This document shows, in pieces, positions 26,201 through 33,551 of a DNA stretch of 64,000 nucleotides (position 1 is its first letter; each line of letters starts with the position of its first letter). Position numbers and translations under genes: made by a program. Under the pieces are notes generated by a model. That model had not been told where the DNA came from. It searched no databases and saw nothing but the letters and a program-made list of their open reading frames with translations. Source of the stretch: Actinopolymorpha rutila (GTDB lineage: Bacteria > Actinomycetota > Actinomycetes > Propionibacteriales > Actinopolymorphaceae). The stretch spans positions 4,898,001 to 4,962,000 of the forward strand of contig NZ_JACBZH010000001.1 in the NCBI RefSeq assembly GCF_013407855.1, given 5' to 3'.

Positions 26201-27037
26201 GACACCGCGCTCGGCGTACCCGCCCTGATCGGCATGCTGATGCTGGTCGGCATCGTGGTCACCAACGCGATCGTGCTGATCGACCTGATCAACCAGTACC
26301 GCGAGCGCGGGATGAGTGTCCGTGAGGCGGTGATCGAGGGTGGCCGCCGGCGGCTGCGGCCGATCCTGATGACGGCGCTGGCGACCATCTGCGCACTGGT
26401 GCCGATGTCGCTCGGCCTCACCGGTGGCGGAGTGTTCATCTCCCAGCCGTTGGCGATCGTGGTGATCGGCGGCCTGGTCAGCTCCACCCTGCTGACGCTG
26501 GTCCTGGTGCCCACGCTCTACACGCTGGTGGAGGAGTTCAAGGAACGCCGTCGGCGGCGCAGGGGAACCACCGACACCCGCGAGGGCGACGTGACGCGGG
26601 TGGACGGTACGCCACGCCGCAACGGTGCGCACGCCGGGCAGGCGCGCGCGGACGAGTACGCCGACGAGGGCGAGTACGCCCACGCCGGTGGGCACGCTCT
26701 CAGCACGCACGCGGCGGCGCACCACCACGCCGCGCACAGCCACGTGGGCGGAGTGAGCGAGCACGACGGCGAGGTGGACACCCACGCCAACGGCGTTCCG
26801 GCGAGTGGCCGGACCGGAAACGGCTCGTCGTCGGCTTCGACCGCCGCGCCGGTCGGCGCCGCCGCTGGTGGCGCGACCGGTGCGGTAGCGGGCAGCGCGG
26901 TGACGACGGTGAACGCGGCCCGGTCTCCCTCGGCGGACGGCTCCGCGGCCGGTGAGCCGGTCCGGGTCCAGGTCGAGGTGGTCGTGCGTACGGTCTCCTC
27001 CGAGCCGGACACCCGTCCCTCCGCCGACGACAACTGA
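23246..27037 (+). CDS. RND-family efflux transporter (AcrB/HAE1 type) with low-complexity insert and His-rich tail
   Basis: Proton-driven exporter of 1263 residues. It has the RND layout: one helix, a large external loop, a helix bundle, then the same again. The proton-relay pair is in RVVDDSIVVLENIKRH. The second half carries GIVVTNAIVLIDLINQYRERG. Residues about 250-330, in the external docking region, are a Gly/Ala/Ser/Thr low-complexity insert encoded by nine-base tandem repeats. Residues about 1100-1263 form a cytoplasmic tail with a His cluster (THAAAHHHAAHSH near 1155-1168). No membrane-fusion protein or outer channel is nearby, as expected for a Gram-positive. The divergent MarR gene probably controls it. 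The start ATG has GAGGGG at the right distance. Confidence 0.92.
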   Translation: MSRLARLSLAYRSLVALVSVAILGFGLVATGALKQELIPSLEIPGAYISTVYPGASPEIVEREVTKPIESTVAGVDGLEKTTSTSSDGFSLVQADFTYGTDIGRAVQNIQQSINRLSGQLPDDVQPTVQAGSFNDLPVVLLAVSSDQSQQDLARALDDRVVPELDKLTDVRQVMVTGVRDRQVSVTVDDKLLADRGVSLQSVIGALQANGVNVPGGQFESGDRSLSVSVGSPFTSVADIRNLPVLPGAGAAGAGGSAGAGGSAGAGGSTGAGGSAGAGGAGQSSPGKAGSGSTTGSTGSTGSTGSTGSTGSTGSTGSAGAAGGAAGQAAPAAPTPVKLSDVATVKETLAPTSSITRTNGRPTLGIAVTKTADGNTVAVSHAVQDRLDELRTSIGGNAKLTVVFDQAPFIEDSIHGLTTEGAIGLLFAVLVILVFLLSLRSTLVTAVSIPFSLLVAMLGLYAGGYSLNILTLGALTVAIGRVVDDSIVVLENIKRHLGYGEDKLRAILDAVREVAGAVTASTVTTVGVFAPIAFVGGQVGELFRPFAVTVSIALAASLLVSLTIIPVLAYWFLRRPSVDPSDEERVRAEAVAKERRNPLQRAYVPVISWTTRHKVITLLVGVLVFAGTLGAAPLLKTNFLDDSGQNTVTVNQAMPVSSSLAATDTAAKKVEKVIAGLDEVESYQTTVGTAEFGSFSTGGRTNQATFSLTTKDDIDQTVFRDRLRKDLDRLTGVGTLTVEGAQSGPPGSSNLEVEVTAPTTEALRTAAAQVEKAVRGVDGASDVTNNLSSERPIVQVEVDRAKAAAAGLSEAQIGQAVRQAFEGQQAGTVTLDSEQSDVMVYAGSRPRDLASMRRLPLPTPLGTTVRLDSVAKVSEVASAAQLTRTDGRRTATISATPNTSNVGKVSTDLNAALSKLKLTGGATYKLAGVSSEQSDAFGQLGVAMLAAIAIVFLVMVATFRSIVQPLILLVSVPFAATGALGLLLATDTALGVPALIGMLMLVGIVVTNAIVLIDLINQYRERGMSVREAVIEGGRRRLRPILMTALATICALVPMSLGLTGGGVFISQPLAIVVIGGLVSSTLLTLVLVPTLYTLVEEFKERRRRRRGTTDTREGDVTRVDGTPRRNGAHAGQARADEYADEGEYAHAGGHALSTHAAAHHHAAHSHVGGVSEHDGEVDTHANGVPASGRTGNGSSSASTAAPVGAAAGGATGAVAGSAVTTVNAARSPSADGSAAGEPVRVQVEVVVRTVSSEPDTRPSADDN
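24131..24193. repeat. Seven perfect copies of TCCACCGGG inside the RND gene
   Basis: Nine-base direct repeats encoding Ser-Thr-Gly units. A degenerate 18-base Gly/Ala/Ser repeat precedes them from about 24000. The number of units is likely to vary between strains by slippage without changing frame. Confidence 0.9.
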
Positions 27038-27075
27038 CCTGCCCGCTCGGCAACGCTCGGCCGCTGCAAGAGGGA

Positions 27076-27099
27076 CGGATTCTTCCGCGGAAGAATCCG
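27076..27099. repeat. Palindrome copy 4, perfect over 24 bp
   Basis: Same core TTCTTCCGCGGAAGAA as the 12-kb copies, here extended to a 24-bp perfect palindrome. It lies between the convergent RND and guaB3 genes, 17 bases before a terminator. Confidence 0.85.
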
Positions 27100-27116
27100 G
27101 CTGGGTCGCGAACGCA

Positions 27117-27153
27117 GAACCGCCCCCGACCTGGCTCAGGTCGGGGGCGGTTC
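27117..27153. terminator. Bidirectional terminator between RND gene and guaB3
   Basis: Perfect 16-bp stem (GAACCGCCCCCGACCT with its complement) and a 5-base loop, placed between convergent genes 19 bases from the guaB3 stop. Confidence 0.88.
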
Positions 27154-27171
27154 GTGCTGCGGGCTCGTGGC

Positions 27172-28278
27172 CTACTGGACGACGACCTCGATGCGCTGGA
27201 ACTCCTTGAGGTCGGTGTAACCCGTGGTCGCCATCGCCCGGCGCAGCGCGCCGACGAGGTTCATCGTGCCGTCGGAACGCCGGGACGGCCCGAAGAGGAT
27301 CTCCTCCAGCGTGCCGATCGTGCCCACCTCGACCCGGGCTCCACGCGGCAGCTCGCCGTGGTGTGCCTCCAGGCCCCAGTGGAACCCGTGCCCGGGCGCC
27401 TCCTGCGCGCGGGCCAGCGGCGAGCCGAGCATCACCGCGTCCGCCCCGCAGGCGACCGCCTTGGCGAGGTCGCCGGACCGGCCGACCGAACCGTCGGCGA
27501 TCACGTGGACGTAGCGGCCCCCGGACTCGTCGAGGTAGTCGCGGCGGGCCGCGGCGACGTCGGCCACCGCTGAGGCCATGGGTACGGCGACGCCGAGAAC
27601 GCTGCGGGTGGTGTGCGCGGCACCGCCGCCGAAGCCGACCAGTACGCCGGCCGCGCCGGTCCGCATCAGGTGCAGCGCCGCCTGGTAGGTCGCACACCCG
27701 CCGACCACGACGGGCACGTCGAGCTCGTAGATGAACTGCTTGAGGTTGAGCGGCTCGATCTGGGAGGAGACGTGCTCGGCGGAGACGGTCGTACCGCGGA
27801 TCACGAAGATGTCCACCCCGGCGTCGACCACGGTCTTCCACAGCTGCTTGGTACGCGGCGGCGACAGAGCGCCGGCCACGGTCACCCCGGCGGCGCGGAT
27901 CTCGGCCAGCCGCGCGGTGATCAGGTCGGGCTTGATCGGCTCGTCGTAGATCTGCTGCATCCGAGCCGTGGCGGCGTCGGGCTCGAGCTCGGCGATCTCG
28001 GCGAGCAGCGGCTCGGGGTTGTCATAGCGGGTCCACAGCCCCTCGAGGTTGAGGATGCCGAGGCCGCCCCGGCGACCGAGCTCGATCACCGTGCTCGGCG
28101 AGGCCACCGAGTCCATCGGCGCGGCGATCACCGGCATCTCGAAGCGGTAGGCGTCGATCTGCCAGGCCGTCGACACCTCCTCGGGGTCGCGGGTGCGCCG
28201 GCTGGGCACGATCGCGATGTCGTCGAAGGAGTACGCCCGGCGACCGCGTTTGCCGCGGCCGATCTCGATCTCGGTCAC
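27172..28278 (-). CDS. guaB3: GuaB3-family IMP dehydrogenase-related protein
   Basis: 368-residue (beta/alpha)8-barrel of the IMPDH/GMPR superfamily without the CBS pair. MPVIAAPMDSVASP at 48-61 is the typical entry to the barrel. The active-site loop reads GFGGGAAHTTR, so residue 222 is His where IMP dehydrogenase has its catalytic Cys (GPGSICTTR). Classic IMP oxidation is therefore unlikely. GuaB3 proteins of other phyla have been reported as GMP reductases, but whether that holds for this loop is open. It follows guaB2 by 53 bases in the same orientation, as in M. tuberculosis. The start is GTG 28278 (VTEIEIGRG). Confidence 0.93.
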   Translation of the reverse strand: MTEIEIGRGKRGRRAYSFDDIAIVPSRRTRDPEEVSTAWQIDAYRFEMPVIAAPMDSVASPSTVIELGRRGGLGILNLEGLWTRYDNPEPLLAEIAELEPDAATARMQQIYDEPIKPDLITARLAEIRAAGVTVAGALSPPRTKQLWKTVVDAGVDIFVIRGTTVSAEHVSSQIEPLNLKQFIYELDVPVVVGGCATYQAALHLMRTGAAGVLVGFGGGAAHTTRSVLGVAVPMASAVADVAAARRDYLDESGGRYVHVIADGSVGRSGDLAKAVACGADAVMLGSPLARAQEAPGHGFHWGLEAHHGELPRGARVEVGTIGTLEEILFGPSRRSDGTMNLVGALRRAMATTGYTDLKEFQRIEVVVQ

Positions 28279-28331
28279 GGCCCCGATTCTCCCCTACGCC
28301 GCGAGGACGGCGGTCAGGCCCCCCGGATCGC

Positions 28332-29855
28332 TCAGCGGCCCCAGTAGTTGGGCGCCTCGACCGTCATCCGGATGTCGTGCGGGTGGCTCTCCTTCAGACC
28401 GGCGGGGGTGATCCGCACGAACCGCCCCCGCTCCTGCAGCTCGGGCACCGTCCGGGCGCCGACGTAGAACATCGACTGCCGCAGCCCGCCGATCAGCTGG
28501 TGCGCGACGGCCCGGAGCTGCCCGCGGTAGGGCACCTGCCCCTCGATGCCCTCGGGGACGAGCTGGTCGTCGGAGGGTACGTCGCCCTGGAAGTAGCGGT
28601 CCTTGGAGTAGGAGCGGTTCTTGCCTCGGGAGCTCATCGCGGCGAGCGAGCCCATGCCGCGGTAGGCCTTGTACTGCTTGCCGTTGATGAACACCAGGTC
28701 GCCCGGGCTCTCCTCGCAGCCGGCGAGCAGCGAGCCGAGCATCACCGACTCGGCGCCGGCGACCAGGGCCTTGGCGATGTCGCCGGAGTACTGCAGCCCG
28801 CCGTCGCCGATCACGGGTACGCCGGCCTGCTTGGCCGCGCGGGCGGCCTCGTGGATCGCGGTGACCTGCGGCGCGCCGACTCCGGCGACCACCCGGGTCG
28901 TACAGATCGAGCCGGGCCCGACACCCACCCGCACACCGTCGGCGCCCGCGTCCACGATCGCCTGCGCGCCGGCACGGGTGGCGACGTTGCCGCCGATCAC
29001 GTCCACGTGCGCAGCGGCCGGATCGGCCTTGAGCTGGCGGATCATGTCGAGTACGCCGGAGGTGTGCCCGTGCGCGGTGTCGACGACGAGCAGATCGACG
29101 CCGGCCTCGACCAGGGTCATCGCCCGCTTCCACCCGTCGCCGAAGAAGCCGACCGCAGCGGCCACCCGCAGCCGGCCGGTGTCGTCCTTGGTGGCGTTGG
29201 GGAACTGGTCGCGCTTGACGAAGTCCTTCAGGGTGATCAGGCCCTGCAGCCGGCCGGCGTTGTCGACCAGCGGCAGCTTCTCGATCTTGTGCCTGTGCAG
29301 GAGCCCCATCGCCTCGTCGGCGGAGATGCCGACCACGCCGGTGACCAGCGGCATCGGCGTCATGATGTCGCGGACCAGCCGGGACTGGTCGGTCTCGAAC
29401 CGCATGTCGCGGTTGGTGACGATGCCGAGCAACTGCTGGTCGGGGCCGACGACGGGGACGCCGGAGATGCGGTACTGGCCGCAGATGGCGTCGGCCTCGC
29501 CGATGGTCGCGTCGGGCCCGATGGTGATCGGCTGGGCGACCATGCCGGCCTCGGACCGCTTGACCAGGTCGACCTGCTGGGCCTGGTCCTCGACGGAGAA
29601 GTTGCGGTGGAGTACGCCGATCCCGCCCTGGCGCGCCATGGCGATCGCCATCCGGGCCTCGGTCACGGTGTCCATCGGACTGGACAGCAGGGGGATCCGC
29701 ACACTGATCCGGCGGGAGATCCGGCTGGTGGTGTCGATCTCGTTGGGGATGACGTCGGACTCGCCGGGCAGCAGCAGGACGTCGTCGTAGGTCAGGCCGA
29801 GGGTGGTGAAGGGGCCGGTGACGTCGCCGTCTTCCTGCCGGGGATCAAGGTTCAT
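28332..29855 (-). CDS. guaB: Inosine-5'-monophosphate dehydrogenase
   Basis: Oxidises IMP to XMP with NAD, the committed step to GMP. The 507 residues include LTYDDVLLLP at 21-30, a CBS pair at about 105-215 (nucleotide sensing) inserted in the barrel, and the catalytic loop GVGPGSICTTR with C318. The mobile flap contains RGMGS and KNRYFQGD-like residues (SRGKNRSYSKDRYFQGD). Length and motifs are normal. It lies directly upstream of guaB3 and probably shares its transcript. It corresponds to guaB2 in mycobacterial naming. Confidence 0.98.
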   Translation of the reverse strand: MNLDPRQEDGDVTGPFTTLGLTYDDVLLLPGESDVIPNEIDTTSRISRRISVRIPLLSSPMDTVTEARMAIAMARQGGIGVLHRNFSVEDQAQQVDLVKRSEAGMVAQPITIGPDATIGEADAICGQYRISGVPVVGPDQQLLGIVTNRDMRFETDQSRLVRDIMTPMPLVTGVVGISADEAMGLLHRHKIEKLPLVDNAGRLQGLITLKDFVKRDQFPNATKDDTGRLRVAAAVGFFGDGWKRAMTLVEAGVDLLVVDTAHGHTSGVLDMIRQLKADPAAAHVDVIGGNVATRAGAQAIVDAGADGVRVGVGPGSICTTRVVAGVGAPQVTAIHEAARAAKQAGVPVIGDGGLQYSGDIAKALVAGAESVMLGSLLAGCEESPGDLVFINGKQYKAYRGMGSLAAMSSRGKNRSYSKDRYFQGDVPSDDQLVPEGIEGQVPYRGQLRAVAHQLIGGLRQSMFYVGARTVPELQERGRFVRITPAGLKESHPHDIRMTVEAPNYWGR

Positions 29856-29954
29856 GCTTCCTCCGGTCGCGAACGTCCCTTCATGTTAGCGAGGGTTCCA
29901 CGGGCGCCCCCGACGCGGGGCGGGTGTGTCATATGCGGCATTTCCCGTACGCCC

Positions 29955-30013
29955 GGACTTCGGTGCGGAACTCGGTCCGGACACCGGTCGGAGCTCGGCC
30001 CGGAGTTCGGTCC
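29955..30013. repeat. Five degenerate 12-bp tandem repeats
   Basis: Units GGACTTCGGTGC, GGAACTCGGTCC, GGACACCGGTC (11 bp), GGAGCTCGGCCC and GGAGTTCGGTCC in succession, in the 173-base gap between guaB and the MFS gene, just downstream of the MFS stop. Function is unknown; they may be part of a terminator-like structured 3' region. Confidence 0.6.
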
Positions 30014-30028
30014 GGTGGGACCGCGGCG

Positions 30029-31228
30029 TCACGGGCTGTGCGGCAGTGGCCGCGGCGCCGGCTGGTGCCGCGGGATCCAGCGGCCCATCAGGACGGCGCC
30101 GACCAGGCCCACCCCGCCCATCAGGAGTACGGCCGGGCCGAGCGCCACCGAGGCGCTCACCGCGCCGATCACCAGCGGACCCGCGCTGTTGCCGGCGTCC
30201 GCGCACAGCCGCCAGGCGCCGAGGAACGCCGTCCGCCCGACGGGTGGGGACACGTCGGCGCCGAGCGTCATGATGATGCCGCTGCCGATGCCGTTCCCGA
30301 ATCCCATCAGCAGCGCGACCCCGGCCAGCGTCACCGCGTGGTGGGTCGCCGGCAGCAGCAGGTGGGCGAGTCCCAGGATCACCATCGAGGGCACGGCCAC
30401 GAACGCCCTGCCCTTGCGGTCCATCACCCGCCCCGCCGGATAGAACAACAGCATGTCCACCGAGCCCGCGATCCCGAAGATCAGACTGGTGGCGGCGGCG
30501 TCCAGGCCGATGGAGTCCGCCCACAGCGGGATGACCACCTGACGCGACGCCCGGACCGCACCCACCAGCAGGGCACCCATGCCGAGGGTGCGCAGAACGC
30601 TGGCGTGGCTGCGGGCCACGTCGATCGTGCGGATCGGGCCGCCGGTCTGTGCGGCTCTGCCCTCGTGGGCGGGTTCGGGCAACGCCAGCAGCAGCAGGCC
30701 GGCGAGCACCGCGGTCGCGGCGTGCAGTCCGTACGCACCGTCGGTTCCCCACACACCGACGGCGAGCGCGCCGAGGAACGGCCCGACGAACATCCCGATC
30801 CGCTGCACCCCGCCGAGCGTGGACATGGCCCGGGCCCGCAGCTGGAAGGGCACCACCTCGGCGAGGTACGCCTGGCGCGCAAGGCCCCACACCGCTCCGG
30901 CGAGACCGGTGCAGAAGATCCCCGCCGCGAGCAGCCACTCGGTGGACGCCAGCATGCAGACGCCGAGCGCGCCCACCACCAGCGCGGACGCGGCCAGCAT
31001 CGCCCGCCGCTCCCCGATCCGCCCGGCCAGCGCTCCCGCCGGCAGGTCACCGACGAGCTGACCGACGCCGGCGGCCGCCACGACCAGGCTGGCGGAGCCG
31101 ACGGAGGCGCCGAGGTCGCGGGCGGACAGGGCCACGATCGGTGCGATGGCCCCCTGTCCCACGCCGTAGAGCAGGGACGGCAGGTACACCCGCACGCCGA
31201 GGGACCTGAGGGTGACCTGGGTTGACAT
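30029..31228 (-). CDS. MFS transporter
   Basis: 399 residues with twelve predicted helices. The helix 2-3 loop signature is present as GALAGRIGERRAML, with the symmetric counterpart GRVMDRKGRAFV in the second half, so this is a drug:H+ antiporter-like member. The start ATG is preceded by AGG at six bases. It diverges from the sigma-factor gene across 130 bases and does not overlap guaB. I cannot assign a substrate. Confidence 0.88.
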   Translation of the reverse strand: MSTQVTLRSLGVRVYLPSLLYGVGQGAIAPIVALSARDLGASVGSASLVVAAAGVGQLVGDLPAGALAGRIGERRAMLAASALVVGALGVCMLASTEWLLAAGIFCTGLAGAVWGLARQAYLAEVVPFQLRARAMSTLGGVQRIGMFVGPFLGALAVGVWGTDGAYGLHAATAVLAGLLLLALPEPAHEGRAAQTGGPIRTIDVARSHASVLRTLGMGALLVGAVRASRQVVIPLWADSIGLDAAATSLIFGIAGSVDMLLFYPAGRVMDRKGRAFVAVPSMVILGLAHLLLPATHHAVTLAGVALLMGFGNGIGSGIIMTLGADVSPPVGRTAFLGAWRLCADAGNSAGPLVIGAVSASVALGPAVLLMGGVGLVGAVLMGRWIPRHQPAPRPLPHSP

Positions 31229-31358
31229 CAGACCTATTGTCGCCGGTTCCGGGTTCGGGCGATTCGCGCGGGTCGGCGCCGGGACGCGTCCGGCGCACCG
31301 TCAGACGGGAAGCATGCAAGGGATCCGGGGTCGGGCGCGTCATGAGGGTGTGTCCTGT

Positions 31359-32030
31359 ATGAGCGTCGTATCCATCCGGCACGAGCAGAACGGGGGTTCG
31401 CCGGTGCCTGATGTCTCCGATGTCGCGGAGGAGTTCCAGGCGTACGTTGCCGCACGCCAACGCGCGCTGGTGAGGACGGCGTACCTGCTGACCGGGAACC
31501 TCCACGAGGCGGAGGACCTGGTTCAGTCCGCGCTGACCCGCACCTTTCTCGCCTGGCACCGCATCCGCGACGTCCAGGCCGTGGACGCGTACGTGCGCCG
31601 CATCCTCGTCAACGAGCACAGCAGTTGGTGGCGCCGGGCCTGGCGCCGTGTCGAACGCAGTACGGACAACCTGCCCGAGCGGCCGGCCGAACCGGAACCG
31701 GACCTGGTGGACCGGGACGAGATGTGGGCACTGGTGTGCACCCTGCCGCCGCGGCAACGGGCGGTGGTGGTGCTGCGGTTCTACGAGGACCTCAGCCCCA
31801 CCGAGATCGCCGACGCGCTCGGGTGTTCGGTCGGCACCGTCGGCAGCCAGACCAGCCGTGCCCTCGCCACGCTGCGGGAGAGGTACGGCGCCGCGCACGA
31901 CACCGGGAGCGGCGGCCGACCGGCCGGGCCGCCCGGACCAACGGGACCAGCCGCACCAGCGAGCCCGGCCCCGCCAGCAGGATCAGCGAACCGACCGGCA
32001 GCAAGGTCGACCGGCGAGAAGGGAGCCTGA
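31359..32030 (+). CDS. SigE-family (ECF) RNA polymerase sigma factor
   Basis: Extracytoplasmic-function sigma factor of 223 residues. Region 2 (about 28-95) has RTAYLLTGNLHEAEDLVQSALTRTFLAW; region 4 (about 120-170) has LPPRQRAVVVLRFYEDLSPTEIADALG and SVGTVGSQTSRAL. A Pro/Ala-rich tail of about 45 residues follows. ATG 31359 was chosen because the family usually begins 15-25 residues before region 2; GAGGG lies ten bases upstream. Two bases separate its stop from the next gene, a membrane protein of the usual partner type. It probably directs transcription of an envelope-related regulon and of itself. Confidence 0.92.
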   Translation: MSVVSIRHEQNGGSPVPDVSDVAEEFQAYVAARQRALVRTAYLLTGNLHEAEDLVQSALTRTFLAWHRIRDVQAVDAYVRRILVNEHSSWWRRAWRRVERSTDNLPERPAEPEPDLVDRDEMWALVCTLPPRQRAVVVLRFYEDLSPTEIADALGCSVGTVGSQTSRALATLRERYGAAHDTGSGGRPAGPPGPTGPAAPASPAPPAGSANRPAARSTGEKGA

Positions 32031-32032
32031 CG

Positions 32033-33433
32033 ATGCCGCCCGGCAACGATGTCAACGATGTCAACGACGTCCACGACGTCCACGACGTCCACGACGTCCA
32101 CGACGCCGACGAGATCGACGAACTCGTCTCCGCCTCGCTGCGCCGCCATGCCGCCGGGGTGGACAGCACCCGCCCGCTCGGCGCGGAGGCGTACCGGCGC
32201 GGCCGCCGGATCCGCACCCTGCGCCGGGCCGGCGCCGCACTGGCCTGCGTCGCGCTGCTCGCCGTGGGTGTGCCGGTGGGCGTCGACCACCTCGGAGGCG
32301 CGGAACGTACGCCGATCCAGCCCGGCAACAACCACTCCCCCGCCACCGAGCCGTCCCCGACGCCCACCGGGCCGGCGGTCGACTTCACCGTCGACCTGCG
32401 CAGCCTCCCGTCGGGCCCGGCCCCACTGGTGCCGTGGTACGCCGACGGGGTGATCCACGACGGTGACAGGAAGACCCCGGTCCGGACGGTCTCCCCGTCC
32501 TCGGAGGTCTTCTTCGTCTCCGTCGCCGGTGGGTACGTCGTCCAGGACAACGGGACCGCCGGCAAGCCGGCCGACGTGACCCGGCTGGTACGCACCGACG
32601 GCACGGTCGTACGCACCTTCCCCACAGGCCTCGGCCTGCCGGTGGTCTCCGCGGACGGTCGCACGCTGGCCTGGGCCGGGGCCGGTGCCACCGGCCGTGG
32701 TGACGACAGCGCCGACCTGATCCTCACCGACGCGGTGACCGGTGCCGACCTGGCGCGGAAGAAGGTCGACCTCATGGGGCCGACACCGGTGGGCTTCCTG
32801 CGCGGCCGGGTCGCGTTCACCGACGACGCCGCGGACGGGGGTACGACCGGGATCTGGGACCCCGGCACCGGCCGGATCTCGTCGCTGGGCAGGGCCGCCC
32901 AGCGCGCGCTCGGCACCGACGGGAACGACCGGCTGCTGGTGGTCACCCGGACCGACCCGAAGACCGCCCTGCCCAGGTGTTCGGCCCTGCGGGACCTCTC
33001 CGCCGGTGGATCCGGTGGACAGGTGTGGGAAACCTGCGGGCTGCGAGCGTGGGGCTTCCTCGGCTCCGGCCGGTACCTCGTGGGCGACACCGGACGAGAC
33101 GGCGGGCCGATGGTCGTGGCCGACGCCCGGACCGGGCGCACCGTGCTCAGGCTGAACGCGGCCTCGGCCGGCAACCCGGTCCTGGAACCGGGCGGCCCTG
33201 ATGACGCCGTTGGATTCCTGGTGCGGGTCACCCAGGGGCCGCGAGCGGCGCTCGTGCGCTGCGCCCTGTCCGGGCGATGCGAACTCGCCACGCCCGTACG
33301 CCGGGTCCCTCAGGAGGGCGCGGGCCCGGTGCTGCCAACCACCTTCGGCCCGGCGACCGCTACGGCCGTGGCCCTCGGCGGGAACGCCGGAACGGCCGGG
33401 GACACGGGGAAGGCCGGGCCGGGCGGCAACTGA
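32033..33433 (+). CDS. Single-pass membrane protein, probable partner or anti-sigma factor of the SigE-family sigma factor
   Basis: 466 residues. The cytoplasmic N-terminus has (N/H)DV repeats (residues 5-25), then DEIDELVSASLRRHAAG, a basic stretch and one membrane helix at about 65-84. The large external part looks like a beta-propeller (repeated SADGRTLAWAG, VTGADLARKK, DARTGRTVLRL strand patterns). The ATG has GGGAG eight bases upstream and sits two bases after the sigma gene, so they are cotranscribed. Such pairs are often sigma and anti-sigma factors, but no zinc-binding anti-sigma motif (HxxxCxxC) is visible, so the role is inferred from position. Confidence 0.82.
   Translation: MPPGNDVNDVNDVHDVHDVHDVHDADEIDELVSASLRRHAAGVDSTRPLGAEAYRRGRRIRTLRRAGAALACVALLAVGVPVGVDHLGGAERTPIQPGNNHSPATEPSPTPTGPAVDFTVDLRSLPSGPAPLVPWYADGVIHDGDRKTPVRTVSPSSEVFFVSVAGGYVVQDNGTAGKPADVTRLVRTDGTVVRTFPTGLGLPVVSADGRTLAWAGAGATGRGDDSADLILTDAVTGADLARKKVDLMGPTPVGFLRGRVAFTDDAADGGTTGIWDPGTGRISSLGRAAQRALGTDGNDRLLVVTRTDPKTALPRCSALRDLSAGGSGGQVWETCGLRAWGFLGSGRYLVGDTGRDGGPMVVADARTGRTVLRLNAASAGNPVLEPGGPDDAVGFLVRVTQGPRAALVRCALSGRCELATPVRRVPQEGAGPVLPTTFGPATATAVALGGNAGTAGDTGKAGPGGN
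32045..32107. repeat. Seven nine-base tandem repeats in the sigma-partner gene
   Basis: Units AACGATGTC (two), AACGACGTC, CACGACGTC (three) and CACGACGCC. They encode Asn/His-Asp-Val units at the extreme N-terminus. In-frame slippage would change only the length of this cytoplasmic tail. Confidence 0.9.
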
Positions 33434-33454
33434 ACGGGTACGGCACATCGGCGA

Positions 33455-33508
33455 AACGGCCGAGGGGCCGGGACTCCTCCGCGGAGGAATCCCGGCCCCT
33501 CGGCCGTT
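33455..33508. terminator. 54-bp near-perfect palindrome, bidirectional terminator
   Basis: Two 27-base arms with one mismatch, between the convergent sigma-partner and groEL genes. The centre CTCCTCCGCGGAGGAA is a variant of the TTCTTCCGCGGAAGAA repeat found elsewhere in the window. Confidence 0.85.
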
Positions 33509-33551
33509 CTGCGTGCTGTCCGGAGTCAGCCGGTGTCAGCCGGCTGCCCGA

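Noticed and set aside
24548..27841. Long open frame of 1097 codons on the minus strand, opposite the RND and guaB3 genes
   Set aside because: It is antisense to two well-supported genes, its translation is Arg/Gly/His-rich with no family similarity, and such frames are common at this GC content.
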